A stretch of 64,000 bases of DNA, taken from assembly GCF_019039215.1 (NCBI RefSeq), contig NZ_JAHNZZ010000002.1, forward strand, positions 125,869-189,868, in the 5' to 3' direction. Source of the DNA: Bacillus sp. FJAT-29790. GTDB taxonomy: Bacteria > Bacillota > Bacilli > Bacillales > Cytobacillaceae. A model generated the notes under the pieces. The model was not told the DNA's origin. It was given only the letters and a program-made list of their open reading frames with translations, and searched no databases. Shown here piece by piece: positions 24,461-33,720 of this stretch (positions within the stretch are counted from its first letter, which is position 1; every line of letters begins with the position of its first letter). Both the position numbers and the translations under genes were made by a program.

Positions 24461-25216
24461 TCATTTATGATCCTGCTTCTTAATATTCCAAAAAAGTGCG
24501 TCAATTCCTTTCGAGAAATGTGAAAGAGGTTTTACCTCAGAAAGGTCAAAATGAAAGGGAGAAAAAAGAGTATTCGTATAGATTTCAGCCTCAGCTTTTT
24601 GTAACGGCCAAGGACGATGGTGTAAGTCAACGCTGTAAATGTTCGATCCTTTATCTGAACTAAACATGCAATACCGTTCTGTGAGCCAATGGTCTAATGT
24701 TCCCTCTTGAGTAAAATAAACCTCAGAAGAGTGGGCATAGTTGCAACTAAATTTTATTGGTTCGTCTATTTTTCCTTTACGAGTACTTTGGAAATGAAAG
24801 GCTTGTCCTTTTTGTTGAAAAGAAATTTGTGCGTAATAATAAGGTAGGTGGAACCAGCTCTTTCCTATCATGGTGGAGGCCCAGTTTCTTGAGTCAAGTG
24901 ACAAAAAGTAGATTCCAGGTTTCCCATTATAAATTACATATGTCCTTAAATTTATTTCCGGAAATTTACAGGCAAGTGATACAGATGATAATCCACGTGG
25001 ATAAACCCCCTCTGTAACAAATAGAATAACCCCAAGCCAAGCGTACTCACCAAAGATATCAATCTGAATGGAGGGAGGAATATATGGTCGCAGAGATTCA
25101 GAAGAAATAGGCCAATGAAGAAATAGTAAATTACTCCAAGTTTGCCTCATAACCCATTTATTCGAAGGTACTGGCCAAGGGCGGTGGGCAACTTCATTTA
25201 TTAAATTCATAAACAT
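24461..25216 (-). CDS. YqjF family protein (DUF2071)
   Basis: 251 residues; matches the YqjF/DUF2071 pattern: HRPWPVPSNKWVMRQTWSNL at the start, LLFLHWPIS, AWLGVILFV, INLRTYVIYNGKPGIYFLSLD, and LTERYCMFSSDKGSNIYSVDLHHRPWPLQ in the C-terminal half. Family function is unknown. GGAGGG lies before ATG 25216. A 14-bp palindrome sits just upstream, so expression is probably repressor-controlled. Confidence 0.82.
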   Translation of the reverse strand: MFMNLINEVAHRPWPVPSNKWVMRQTWSNLLFLHWPISSESLRPYIPPSIQIDIFGEYAWLGVILFVTEGVYPRGLSSVSLACKFPEINLRTYVIYNGKPGIYFLSLDSRNWASTMIGKSWFHLPYYYAQISFQQKGQAFHFQSTRKGKIDEPIKFSCNYAHSSEVYFTQEGTLDHWLTERYCMFSSDKGSNIYSVDLHHRPWPLQKAEAEIYTNTLFSPFHFDLSEVKPLSHFSKGIDALFWNIKKQDHK

Positions 25217-25229
25217 AGCCCTCCTTTTT

Positions 25230-25243
25230 TAACGCTGGCGTTA
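25230..25243 (-). promoter_or_regulatory. Palindrome upstream of the yqjF-like gene
   Basis: TAACGC-TG-GCGTTA with 6-bp arms, 5-6 bp before the ribosome site. It fits a repressor operator; on the minus strand it is followed by AAAAAA, not T, so it is not a terminator for that strand. Confidence 0.5.
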
Positions 25244-25610
25244 CATTTGTATTTTTCCCACCAACAATAGTATAGAATTACTATTTGTCTTTATTCGAAT
25301 TTTAATATCTCCTACTAGTCTTTTTTTATGCTCTCTTTTTTGGCAGAACTCGCAGAATTTGTCCGTTATGAGATAAGGAATAACTAGGACAGTGCAAGAT
25401 GGTTGAACGGTACTAGGCTGGAATCAAATCCTATGAAAGCTTTTTGTTATAGTAAAAAACTATCATAAAAAATAATTTTAATACTAATATTTACCAATAC
25501 CAAATATAAATAAATTGTGAGATCTAATAGTTAATATTAAGATACCAACCTTGTTCGGATTTGTTTGAAATGTCAGGTTGTAATAAATTGTAATCTGTGT
25601 TTCTAGAATT

Positions 25611-25625
25611 ATTATTCTGAATAAT
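25611..25625. promoter_or_regulatory. 15-bp palindrome in the livJ upstream region
   Basis: ATTATTCTGAATAAT is a perfect palindrome about a central T, 156 bp before livJ. It matches the CodY box AATTTTCWGAAAATT at 11 of 15 positions, a weak fit but sensible for branched-chain amino acid transport. The other parts of the 560-bp gap are very AT-rich with no ORF. Confidence 0.35.
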
Positions 25626-25780
25626 ATTAATTAGGTGAAAAAATAGACTAGACGGAAAAGAAAGTTTGTTTTAAAATATTAATAGGCACAAAGCAGTAAA
25701 TAGAAATATCAAAATATATTCAGATATTTCTAAATATTAGCTATGTTCTAATAGTAGAGATAAAAAAAGGGGGAAACGTT

Positions 25781-26980
25781 ATGAAGAAGAAAAAGTTTGG
25801 CTATTTCTTAATGACGTCAGCATTAGTAGCCGGCATCTTAACAGGATGTGGAACTGGTGAAAAGTCGTCCACAGACTCGGGTTCGAGCACGAGCACGGAG
25901 AAAGGTGAAGTCATTAAAATTGGGGCAAACCTAGAACTTTCAGGACCGGTTGCTTCATACGGGTCTAGTATTGCTAAGGGAGTTGACCTTGCTGTTGAAG
26001 AAATTAATGCGAGCGGTGGAATCGATGGCAAAAAGATTGAAATTATTAAGGTAGATAATAAATCCGATGCAGCAGAGGCAACGAATGCTGCAATTAAATT
26101 AACGAGTCAAGATAAAGTGGCGGCGATTATCGGAGCTGCGACAAGCGGTAACACAGTAGCGCAGGTGCAAATTGCAAATGATACGAAAACAATCCTTCTT
26201 ACTCCATCTGGGACAAGCCCGACTGTTACGATTGGAACAGATGGGAAATTGAATGAATATGCTTTCCGTACTTCTTTTATTGACCCATTCCAAGGAACAG
26301 TTGCAGCTAACTTTGCTTTGAATGAAATAGGAGTAAAAACGGCAGCTATTTATGCGGATAATGCAAGTGATTACGCAAAAGGTCTTGCTGCTTCATTTAA
26401 AGAAACATTTGAAGCTGCAGGTGGAAAAATCGTTTCTGAAGAGGCATATGTTGCAAAGGATACAGACTTCCGTTCAATATTAACACGTATTAAATCAAAA
26501 GAACCAGAGTTCGTTTTCATTCCAGGTTATTATGAGGAAGTCGGCTTAATCGTAAACCAAGCACGTGAGATGGGGATTGACGTTCCTTTAATGGGTGCTG
26601 ATGGTTGGGATTCACCAAAATTAATTGAGCTAGCTGGAGCAGAAGCTCTTAATAACACATTCATTACGAACCCCTATTCGGCAGAAGATCCAGATGAAAC
26701 AATTCAGACATTCGTTGCAAAGTTTAAAGAGAAATATGATGGCAATTCACCAGACGGTTTCAACGCACTAGGTTATGATTCAGTATATCTATTAGCGGAT
26801 GCGATCAAACGTGGCGGAACGGATCCAGAGAAAATGAAGGATGCGCTTGCTTCCACAAAAGACTTTGTTCTTGTAACAGGTACCGTAACGGTTGATGACG
26901 TTCATAATCCGATTAAATCAGCCACTATTTTGGAATACAAAGATGGAAAGCAAATCTTTAATACAAAAGTTAATCCTTAA
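25781..26980 (+). CDS. livJ: Branched-chain amino acid ABC transporter, substrate-binding lipoprotein
   Basis: 399 residues. Lipoprotein signal with lipobox LTGC (Cys23), a Ser/Thr-rich linker, then a type I periplasmic-binding fold of the Leu/Ile/Val-binding family (IKIGANLELSGPVASYGSSI; GADGWDSPKL). It captures the amino acid outside the membrane for LivHMGF. GGGGGAAACG lies before ATG 25781. It is first in a five-gene operon, separated from livH by a stable hairpin. Confidence 0.92.
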   Translation: MKKKKFGYFLMTSALVAGILTGCGTGEKSSTDSGSSTSTEKGEVIKIGANLELSGPVASYGSSIAKGVDLAVEEINASGGIDGKKIEIIKVDNKSDAAEATNAAIKLTSQDKVAAIIGAATSGNTVAQVQIANDTKTILLTPSGTSPTVTIGTDGKLNEYAFRTSFIDPFQGTVAANFALNEIGVKTAAIYADNASDYAKGLAASFKETFEAAGGKIVSEEAYVAKDTDFRSILTRIKSKEPEFVFIPGYYEEVGLIVNQAREMGIDVPLMGADGWDSPKLIELAGAEALNNTFITNPYSAEDPDETIQTFVAKFKEKYDGNSPDGFNALGYDSVYLLADAIKRGGTDPEKMKDALASTKDFVLVTGTVTVDDVHNPIKSATILEYKDGKQIFNTKVNP

Positions 26981-26993
26981 GGCTTAATTTAGA

Positions 26994-27021
26994 GAAATGG
27001 GGGGATTAATCCTCCCATTTC
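26994..27021 (+). other. Intercistronic hairpin between livJ and livH
   Basis: A 28-bp near-perfect palindrome: GAAATGGGGGGATT (26994-27007) against 27008-27021, with one G-T pair, and no T-run after. Such a stem can protect upstream mRNA and raise binding-protein output over the permease genes. Confidence 0.7.
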
Positions 27022-27070
27022 CCATTTATCTTCATATCATTGAAGATTTCTAGAAGGAGTGAAGAGTGGC

Positions 27071-27949
27071 ATGGAGTGGATTCAACAACTTGTTAACGGT
27101 GTTTCACTTGGCAGCATCTATGCATTAATTGCACTGGGCTACACAATGGTATACGGAATTATTAAATTGATTAACTTCGCACATGGCGATGTCTTTATGG
27201 TCGGTGCATTTATTGGATTTTTTGCTATTACGGGCTGGGGATTAAGCTTCTTTCCTGCCCTATTACTTTCAATGGCTTTATGTGCAGCGTTTGGGGTTCT
27301 AATTGAGCGTATCGCTTATAAGCGATTGCGGAATGCGACAAGGATTGCAGCGTTAATTACGGCAATTGGGGTTTCCCTTCTTATCGAATATGGCATGATC
27401 TATTTCCGCGGTGCACAGCCGGAAGCCTATCCGAAAAATGTGATTCCAAATAAAACATTTGATCTCTTCGGTGCCCAAATTAGTAGCCAATCCCTTTTAA
27501 TTCTTTCTGTTTCTGTCGTTCTTATGATTATTTTACAATTTATCGTACACCGAACAAAGATTGGAAAAGCCATGCGTGCAGTTTCTCACGATATGGATGC
27601 AGCAAGGTTAATGGGAATTAATGTGGATCGGACGATTTCATCAACGTTTGCCATTGGTTCCGCTTTAGCTGGAGCTGCCGGTGTTATTTTTGGCGTTTAT
27701 TATACGAAGATTGATCCATTAATGGGTCTTATTCCTGGGTTGAAGGCTTTCGTAGCTGCAGTATTAGGTGGTATTGGAATTATTCCAGGGGCGATGGTCG
27801 GAGGACTTGTTCTTGGGGTTGTAGAGACAATCGTAAGTGCATTTGGATTTTCTCTCTGGAGAGATGCCGCAGCATTTATTATTCTTATTCTGATTCTTAT
27901 TTTTAAACCTTCTGGCATCTTTGGGAAAAATACAAGAGAGAAAGTGTAG
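27071..27949 (+). CDS. livH: Branched-chain amino acid ABC transporter permease
   Basis: 292 residues with about eight TM segments; LivH family (GVSLGSIYALIALGYTMVYG; INFAHGDVFMVGAF; GLKAFVAAVLGGIG). ATG 27071 is chosen because AAGGAG is at 27054-27059, overlapping the in-frame GTG at 27059. It ends 11 bp before livM. Confidence 0.93.
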   Translation: MEWIQQLVNGVSLGSIYALIALGYTMVYGIIKLINFAHGDVFMVGAFIGFFAITGWGLSFFPALLLSMALCAAFGVLIERIAYKRLRNATRIAALITAIGVSLLIEYGMIYFRGAQPEAYPKNVIPNKTFDLFGAQISSQSLLILSVSVVLMIILQFIVHRTKIGKAMRAVSHDMDAARLMGINVDRTISSTFAIGSALAGAAGVIFGVYYTKIDPLMGLIPGLKAFVAAVLGGIGIIPGAMVGGLVLGVVETIVSAFGFSLWRDAAAFIILILILIFKPSGIFGKNTREKV

Positions 27950-27960
27950 GTGATGCAACT

Positions 27961-28911
27961 ATGAAGAAATCGAATAAGTTCTGGTTGTTTATAATCCTAG
28001 CTGTCTTCGTATATGGAATTATCCAGTTTTTAATTACGACTGGGGTGTTAAATCCGTTCTATAGTAATATGTTAATTTTTATGGCGATCAATACGATGTT
28101 AGCTGTGAGTCTACATCTTATTATTGGGATTACGGGTCAGTTTTCAATTGGGCATGCAGGGTTTTTAGCTGTTGGTGCTTATATTTCCGCAATCTTTACG
28201 ATGAAATTGCATTTGCCGTTTCCAATTGCGATTTTAGCGGGGGGGATCGTTGCAGCAGCGGCGGGTTTAATAGTCGGGATTCCAACCTTGCGTTTACGTG
28301 GGGACTATTTAGCGATTGCAACTTTAGGATTTGCCGAAATTATCCGGATTGTGTTTTTGAATATTGAATATGTTGGTGGGGCTGCGGGAATGCAAGTTTC
28401 CCATTTGACCACTTGGACCTATACATTCATATGTTTATTCATTACGGTATTAGTTATTGTCAACTTTACGAACTCTAGACATGGTCGGGCTGCGATCTCA
28501 ATAAGGGAGAATGAAATTGCGGCGGATGCAATGGGAATTAATACGACATATTATAAAGTTGTTGCTTTTGCTCTCGGATCATTCTTTGCGGGTATTGCAG
28601 GATCATTGTATTCTCATAACTTCTATATCATTCAGCCGGCGAACTTTGGCTTTTTGAAATCGTTTGATATTCTCATTTATGTCGTGCTTGGCGGGCTAGG
28701 AAGTTTATCTGGATCTGTCATTGCAGGGATTCTTTTAACGATTATTTCTACTTTCCTACAAGATTATCCAGAAACGCGAATGATCATTTATAGCTTAGTG
28801 CTAATCATTGTCATGCTTTATCGTCCTCAAGGGTTAATGGGGACCCGCGAAATAACAGACTTCTTTGGTAAATGGAAAGGTACGAAAGGAGGCAGCTCTT
28901 ATGGAAAATAA
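27961..28911 (+). CDS. livM: Branched-chain amino acid ABC transporter permease
   Basis: 316 residues, eight to ten TM segments; LivM family with HLIIGITGQFSIGHAGFLAVG and the RENEIAADAMGI coupling loop. Forms the membrane channel with LivH. Its 3' end overlaps livG by 11 bp, and the livG ribosome site GAAAGGAGG lies inside livM. Confidence 0.93.
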   Translation: MKKSNKFWLFIILAVFVYGIIQFLITTGVLNPFYSNMLIFMAINTMLAVSLHLIIGITGQFSIGHAGFLAVGAYISAIFTMKLHLPFPIAILAGGIVAAAAGLIVGIPTLRLRGDYLAIATLGFAEIIRIVFLNIEYVGGAAGMQVSHLTTWTYTFICLFITVLVIVNFTNSRHGRAAISIRENEIAADAMGINTTYYKVVAFALGSFFAGIAGSLYSHNFYIIQPANFGFLKSFDILIYVVLGGLGSLSGSVIAGILLTIISTFLQDYPETRMIIYSLVLIIVMLYRPQGLMGTREITDFFGKWKGTKGGSSYGK

Positions 28912-29680
28912 GACTTTGCTTCAAGTAAAAGGTGCCGGTATTCAATTTGGCGGGTTAAAGGCTGTTTCTGGATTTAGTATGGAGATTAACCAAGGGGAAC
29001 TAATTGGTTTAATCGGACCAAATGGTGCTGGGAAAACGACAAGTTTCAACTTGCTAACCGGGGTTTACGTTCCGACTGAAGGGGAAATCCTTTTCGATGG
29101 CAAGCGGTTAAATGGGTTGGCTCCTTATCAAGTAACTCGTTTAGGAATAAGCCGTACGTTCCAAAACATTAGGCTATTTAATGAACTCTCTGTATTAGAT
29201 AATGTAAAAGTAGCGAATCATTCATTAGCGAAACATTCCATTTTAAGTTCGATCCTACGCCTCCCATCTCATTTTTCCGGAGAGAAGGAAATGGAGGAAA
29301 AGTCGATTGAATTTCTGAAGATTTTTGGACTCGATCGTTTTAAGGATGAAAAGGCAAAGAATTTACCGTATGGGCAACAACGGCGCTTAGAGATTGCCCG
29401 TGCGCTGGCAGCTGGTCCGAAACTTTTATTGCTTGACGAGCCTGCGGCAGGGATGAATCCACAGGAGACACAAGAACTAATGGAAATGGTTGCATTTATT
29501 CGCGAGAAATTTGACTTGACGATCCTTTTAATCGAACATGATATGCCTTTAGTCATGGGAATTTGTGAAAGGATTTATGTATTAGATCACGGGCAGCTCA
29601 TTGCAGAGGGAACGCCGGATCAAATCCGAAATCATCCGAAGGTCATTGAGGCTTACTTAGGTGAGGAGGTCAGCAACTAG
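28901..29680 (+). CDS. livG: Branched-chain amino acid ABC transporter ATPase
   Basis: 259 residues. Walker A GPNGAGKT, Q-loop, a signature degenerate to LPYGQQRRLEIARAL, and Walker B LLLLDEPAAGMNP; the YGQQR signature is usual for LivG. Start at ATG 28901 overlaps livM. ATG of livF follows the stop directly. Confidence 0.93.
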   Translation: MENKTLLQVKGAGIQFGGLKAVSGFSMEINQGELIGLIGPNGAGKTTSFNLLTGVYVPTEGEILFDGKRLNGLAPYQVTRLGISRTFQNIRLFNELSVLDNVKVANHSLAKHSILSSILRLPSHFSGEKEMEEKSIEFLKIFGLDRFKDEKAKNLPYGQQRRLEIARALAAGPKLLLLDEPAAGMNPQETQELMEMVAFIREKFDLTILLIEHDMPLVMGICERIYVLDHGQLIAEGTPDQIRNHPKVIEAYLGEEVSN

Positions 29681-30388
29681 ATGCTAAATGTCAATGAGAT
29701 AGATGTTTTTTACGGAAATATACATGCACTTAAAGGGGTTTCATTAAATGTACAAGAAGGCGAGATTGTTACCCTGATTGGTGCGAATGGGGCAGGGAAA
29801 AGCACACTTTTAAAAACATTGTCGGGACTCCTGAAGCCTAAAAATGGCAGTATTACGTATTTAGAAAAGAATATTTCAGGAAGGCCTGTTCAGGAAATTG
29901 TGAAAGCGGGAATTTCTCACGTACCTGAAGGTCGCCGGGTGTTTGCAAACATGTCAGTTGAGGAGAACCTAGAGCTAGGTGCTTTTCTAAGGAATGACGC
30001 GTCTGAGATTCGTAAAGATTTTGAAAAAGTTTACGAGCTTTTTCCGCGGCTCCATGAGCGAAGGAAACAATTATCGGGAACGCTTTCAGGTGGGGAGCAG
30101 CAAATGTTAGCGATGGGACGGGCAATTATGGCAAGACCAAAGCTTCTTTTCCTTGATGAACCCTCCATGGGATTAGCGCCAATTTTTGTTAAAACGATTT
30201 TTCAAATCATAGAAGAAATTAATCAAGACGGTACAACGATCTTGCTAGTTGAGCAAAACGCTCATATGGCTTTATCGATTGCAAACCGAGCGTACGTGAT
30301 TGAAACTGGAAAAGTAGTCATTTCCGGAACTGCAAAAGAACTGGCATCAAGTGAGGAAGTTAAATCCGCTTATCTTGGCGGACATTAA
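29681..30388 (+). CDS. livF: Branched-chain amino acid ABC transporter ATPase
   Basis: 235 residues. Walker A GANGAGKS, signature LSGGEQQMLAMGRAI, Walker B LLFLDEPSMGLAP. LivF family. ATG 29681 touches the livG stop (TAGATG), and the gene ends the operon at the terminator that overlaps its stop. Confidence 0.94.
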   Translation: MLNVNEIDVFYGNIHALKGVSLNVQEGEIVTLIGANGAGKSTLLKTLSGLLKPKNGSITYLEKNISGRPVQEIVKAGISHVPEGRRVFANMSVEENLELGAFLRNDASEIRKDFEKVYELFPRLHERRKQLSGTLSGGEQQMLAMGRAIMARPKLLFLDEPSMGLAPIFVKTIFQIIEEINQDGTTILLVEQNAHMALSIANRAYVIETGKVVISGTAKELASSEEVKSAYLGGH

Positions 30389-30426
30389 AAGTGGCTTGCC
30401 CTTTAAGGGCAGACCACTTTTTTTGT
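30387..30426 (+). terminator. Terminator of the liv operon
   Basis: AAAGTGG-TTGCCC pairs with GGGCAG-CCACTTT around TTTAA, then seven T. Confidence 0.9.
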
Positions 30427-30471
30427 GTCTTTTCCAAAGAATCAATAGAAGGAGACCGAAAGATCAAAAAA

Positions 30472-30516
30472 GGCTGTGGAGGATAATGAAAAGCAACAAA
30501 GTTTAAGAAAAGAGCC
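30472..30516 (-). repeat. Truncated R1-type end
   Basis: On the minus strand GGCTCTTTTCTTAAAC then TTTGTTGCTTTT, the outer end of the R1 family, and a short GGCT-type end 45 bp away; the interior is lost and no target duplication is visible. Confidence 0.5.
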
Positions 30517-30614
30517 TTTTAAATTGTTACAGCACCTTTGTAAGTATATAAAACTATCTGCTTCTTTATAAGATTGATAAAAATCACATATGTTGACAAT
30601 GGGGTGTTTGAGTG

Positions 30615-30643
30615 TTGACAAATTATCAATATATTTATATATT
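30615..30643 (+). promoter_or_regulatory. Near-consensus SigA promoter
   Basis: TTGACA (30615-30620), 17-bp spacer and TATATT (30638-30643). It precedes a ~165-nt stretch without a long ORF that ends in a terminator. Confidence 0.7.
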
Positions 30644-30649
30644 AATAGC

Positions 30650-30840
30650 ATTGAGCACTTCAAATGAAATTCTATTTAGACGATGCTATCGCTGCATAAC
30701 TTGTAAAAATTCACTTTATAAATAACATAGCGTAATAGCTCAACGATTGAAGGGCTGAATGATTTTGGAAACTGGTCTCCAGCTTTTGGCTTGCCTGGAT
30801 TAGAATAGTAAACACCTTTTTAAGTTAAAGGTGTTTTTTT
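30650..30840 (+). ncRNA. Candidate small transcript
   Basis: The unit runs from the expected start near 30650 to the terminator at 30811-30840. It contains no ORF above ~20 codons that starts after the promoter, and includes a possible hairpin around GGTCTCCAGC/GGCTTGCC (30774-30796). It matches no RNA family I know. It could also be a short leader lost from a gene. Confidence 0.35.
30811..30840 (+). terminator. Terminator of the candidate small transcript
   Basis: AACACCTTT (30811-30819) pairs with AAAGGTGTT (30827-30835), followed by TTTTT. Confidence 0.82.
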
Positions 30841-30885
30841 GAGCAGAGCCTTTAGTAAATAGAAATGGTCAGAGGCGATGATTAA

Positions 30886-32037
30886 TTGAAAAGAAAAGAA
30901 ATTCAGATTGATAATATGCTGTTATTTACGATATTTTGTTTTATTATTTTCAGTCTTGTAGTCGTGTATAGCGGGTCAGGCCAATATCAGACGCATGATC
31001 CCTTTTATTTTGTGAAAAGACAAGTGATTTGGTACATTATTGGAATTGGTGTAATGGCTGGGGTGGCTTATTTCGATTTTGAGTTACTAGAAAAGTTAGC
31101 AGCTCCATTATATGTTACTGGAGTGGTGTTATTAACTCTAGTACACTTTTTCGGTACGTTCAAAAATGGATCCCAAAGATGGATCAACTTGGGCTTCTTT
31201 GAACTGCAGCCATCGGAGTTTATGAAAGTATTTATCATTATTTATATAGCAGTATTAGTGAATAAATTTGGGCAAAAGCCACTTTCTTTCAAAGGCAGTA
31301 TTCCAATTACAATAAGGGTCGTTCTATTTACGATCATACCGTTTTACCTAATTCTAGTACAGCCTGATTTAGGGTCTGCTCTTGTAATCGCGGCTATAGC
31401 ATTCACAATCATTTTGGTTTCAGGTATCTCTTTTAAAATGATAGGCTTATTAGCTTCTGGTTTTACAGTCATCATTGCATTTCTTGTTTATCTGCACAAT
31501 CACTTCTTTGAAATTTTTATCAAGATCATAAAACCTCATCAGCTGGAAAGAATTTATGGTTGGTTAAGCCCTGATGACTTTGCTTCCACCTATGGATATC
31601 AATTAACACAGGCAATCCGGGGAATAGGTGCCGGGCAGATGAAGGGAAGCGGGTTTAACCTTGGGCCACAGGTGCAAAGCGGGAGGATTCCTGAAGCACA
31701 CACTGACTTTATATTTTCTGTTGTTGGTGAAGAATTTGGTTTTATTGGCGCTGCAGTGTTAATAAGTTTGTATTTTATTTTAATATATAGAATAATTATC
31801 ATTGCACTCAATTCCAATAATGTTTTTGGCTGCTATATTTGTGCTGGAGTAATTGGATTAATCTCATTCCAGGTTTTTCAAAATATTTCGATGACTATCG
31901 GGTTGATGCCAATAACTGGAATACCACTTCCGTTCGTGAGTTATGGTGGAAGCTCGCTTTTAACGAATATGATGGCCTTAGGATTAGTCATTAGTGTAAA
32001 TATAAGATCGAAAAAATACATGTTTAGTGACGATTAG
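30886..32037 (+). CDS. FtsW/RodA/SpoVE-family peptidoglycan polymerase
   Basis: 383 residues, about ten TM helices; SEDS glycosyltransferase that polymerises lipid II in the membrane with a class B PBP. Signatures: NGSQRWINLGFFELQPSEFMK near 90, AIRGIGAGQMKGSGFN, GRIPEAHTDFIFSVVGEEFG with the putative catalytic Asp, and LPFVSYGGSSLLTNM near the end. It resembles RodA/YwcF more than FtsW. TTG 30886 has only a modest AGAGG upstream. No PBP gene is nearby. A duplicate rodA is common in bacilli. Confidence 0.88.
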   Translation: MKRKEIQIDNMLLFTIFCFIIFSLVVVYSGSGQYQTHDPFYFVKRQVIWYIIGIGVMAGVAYFDFELLEKLAAPLYVTGVVLLTLVHFFGTFKNGSQRWINLGFFELQPSEFMKVFIIIYIAVLVNKFGQKPLSFKGSIPITIRVVLFTIIPFYLILVQPDLGSALVIAAIAFTIILVSGISFKMIGLLASGFTVIIAFLVYLHNHFFEIFIKIIKPHQLERIYGWLSPDDFASTYGYQLTQAIRGIGAGQMKGSGFNLGPQVQSGRIPEAHTDFIFSVVGEEFGFIGAAVLISLYFILIYRIIIIALNSNNVFGCYICAGVIGLISFQVFQNISMTIGLMPITGIPLPFVSYGGSSLLTNMMALGLVISVNIRSKKYMFSDD

Positions 32038-32077
32038 GAAATTCATTTGTTCTTATAGCGTTTTCTCGCAGGTAAAG

Positions 32078-32111
32078 GTGATCTCTCCATTGGGGCAGAT
32101 CACCCTTTTTG
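32078..32111 (+). terminator. Terminator after the RodA-like gene
   Basis: GGTGATCT pairs with AGATCACC, with an inner CTCC/GGGG, then TTTTT. Confidence 0.82.
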
Positions 32112-32158
32112 TTGTTGAACTTTTGTCTGTTGTCGAATGTTTCGTTCGTAATAAAAAG

Positions 32159-32172
32159 TTGTGCATGCACAA
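32159..32172. promoter_or_regulatory. Perfect 14-bp palindrome upstream of mntH
   Basis: TTGTGCATGCACAA, 43 bp before a TATAAT (32215-32220) that is the only good -10 for mntH; no matching -35 is present. It does not resemble the MntR box as I know it, so the binding factor is unknown. Confidence 0.45.
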
Positions 32173-32296
32173 AAAATATTTACGAAGACAAGAAACCCTG
32201 TTAATCTATTTACGTATAATCTAAATGAGCGAACTTCATTACTTTAAAAGTTGCACTAACGAAAATTATTTAGCTTATCGCAATGAGGAGGGATGA

Positions 32297-33658
32297 ATGA
32301 TGAATACTCAATCAAAACATGTGCCGGAAGAGCAGGGCTGGTTAAAACAAAGCACGAATATAAGTTTAGAAGAGGTAAATAACACCGTTCGCATCCCCAA
32401 TAAAGGTGGTTTTTGGCGTAAGTTTATGGCATTTGCCGGCCCTGGTTCCTTAGTGGCGGTTGGATATGTGGATCCCGGAAACTGGGCGACATCGATTGCA
32501 GGTGGCGCACGTTTTGGTTACACCCTTTTGATTGTCATTTTACTAGCTAATTTAGTCGCCATGCTCCTCCAAGCATTGTCAGCAAAACTAGGTATCGTAA
32601 CTGGAAGGGACCTTGCTCAAGCAACAAGGGATGCAACTGGAAAGAAAACGGCTTTTATTCTATGGGTTTTAACAGAGCTTGCCATTATTGCAACAGATTT
32701 AGCAGAGGTCATCGGTTCTGCGATTGCGTTAAATTTATTATTCGGGATTCCTTTATTACTGGGAATAGCGATAACTACATTAGATGTGTTACTTTTACTT
32801 TATTTACAAAAGAAAGGCTTTCGTATTATAGAAGCGATTATTATCGTATTAATGGTAACAATTTTTTCCGTATTTGCGTTTGAAGTTATCATATCGAAAC
32901 CAGAAATTTCGGCATTATTTGGCGGATTTGTCCCGAAGGTAGAGATTGTCACAAATCCAGAAATGCTCTTCATTTCTCTCGGGATATTAGGAGCAACGGT
33001 CATGCCGCATAATTTATATTTGCATTCTTCGATCGTTCAAACGAGACAATATAAAAGAACGATAGAAGGGAAAAGAGAGGCGCTAAAATTTTCACTAATT
33101 GATTCCACATTTTCTTTAACTATCGCCTTCTTCATCAATGCTGGTATTTTAATTCTTGGAGCAGCTGCCTTTTATGGGACTAATTTAGATGTTTCAGAAA
33201 TTGAAGCAGCTTATGAATTATTAAGCCCAACATTAGGAGTAGGTATTGCAAGTACATTATTTGCCGTCGCGTTACTTGCTTCTGGGCAGAATTCGACGAT
33301 TACTGGAACAATAAGTGGTCAAATTGTCATGGAAGGATTTCTTCAATTACGGATTTCACCGTGGCTTCGCCGTTTGATTACTCGTTTAATAGCAGTTGTT
33401 CCCGCCTTTATTGTGACATGGATCGCAGGGTCAAAAGGGACAGGTGAATTACTGCTGTGGAGTCAAGTAATTTTAAGTCTACAGCTCCCATTTGCGGTTA
33501 TTCCTTTAGTATTATTTACAAGTGATAGAAAGAAAATGGGCGAATTTGCAAACAAATTACCAGTGAAAATATTAGCATGGCTATGCACAATTTTGATTGT
33601 CATTTTAAATATATTCTTAATCGGTTATATCGTCGTTACTGGTCAAGATTTAGGGTAG
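32297..33658 (+). CDS. mntH: Nramp-family Mn2+/H+ symporter
   Basis: 453 residues, 11 TM helices. Nramp signatures: DPGNWATS in TM1 (metal-binding Asp/Asn) and ATVMPHNLYLHSS in TM6 (metal-binding Ala/Met and the His pair). Imports Mn2+ and other divalent metals with protons. A 50-residue cytoplasmic N-terminal tail is longer than in many homologues. GAGGAGG precedes ATG 32297. Confidence 0.92.
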   Translation: MMNTQSKHVPEEQGWLKQSTNISLEEVNNTVRIPNKGGFWRKFMAFAGPGSLVAVGYVDPGNWATSIAGGARFGYTLLIVILLANLVAMLLQALSAKLGIVTGRDLAQATRDATGKKTAFILWVLTELAIIATDLAEVIGSAIALNLLFGIPLLLGIAITTLDVLLLLYLQKKGFRIIEAIIIVLMVTIFSVFAFEVIISKPEISALFGGFVPKVEIVTNPEMLFISLGILGATVMPHNLYLHSSIVQTRQYKRTIEGKREALKFSLIDSTFSLTIAFFINAGILILGAAAFYGTNLDVSEIEAAYELLSPTLGVGIASTLFAVALLASGQNSTITGTISGQIVMEGFLQLRISPWLRRLITRLIAVVPAFIVTWIAGSKGTGELLLWSQVILSLQLPFAVIPLVLFTSDRKKMGEFANKLPVKILAWLCTILIVILNIFLIGYIVVTGQDLG

Positions 33659-33720
33659 TAGTGGAGAAAGGGTACTAAGCAGCCCTGAATTAATAAATTT
33701 TGTTTTGACAGATTAAATGA

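Noticed and set aside
24396-24470. 24-codon frame with a good ribosome site (GAGGTGAAGTAA)
   Set aside because: It overlaps the end of the opposite-strand yqjF-like gene and the peptide has no recognisable feature; likely chance.
32027-32224. 65-codon frame after the RodA-like gene
   Set aside because: It overlaps the RodA-like stop and runs straight through the terminator at 32078-32111.
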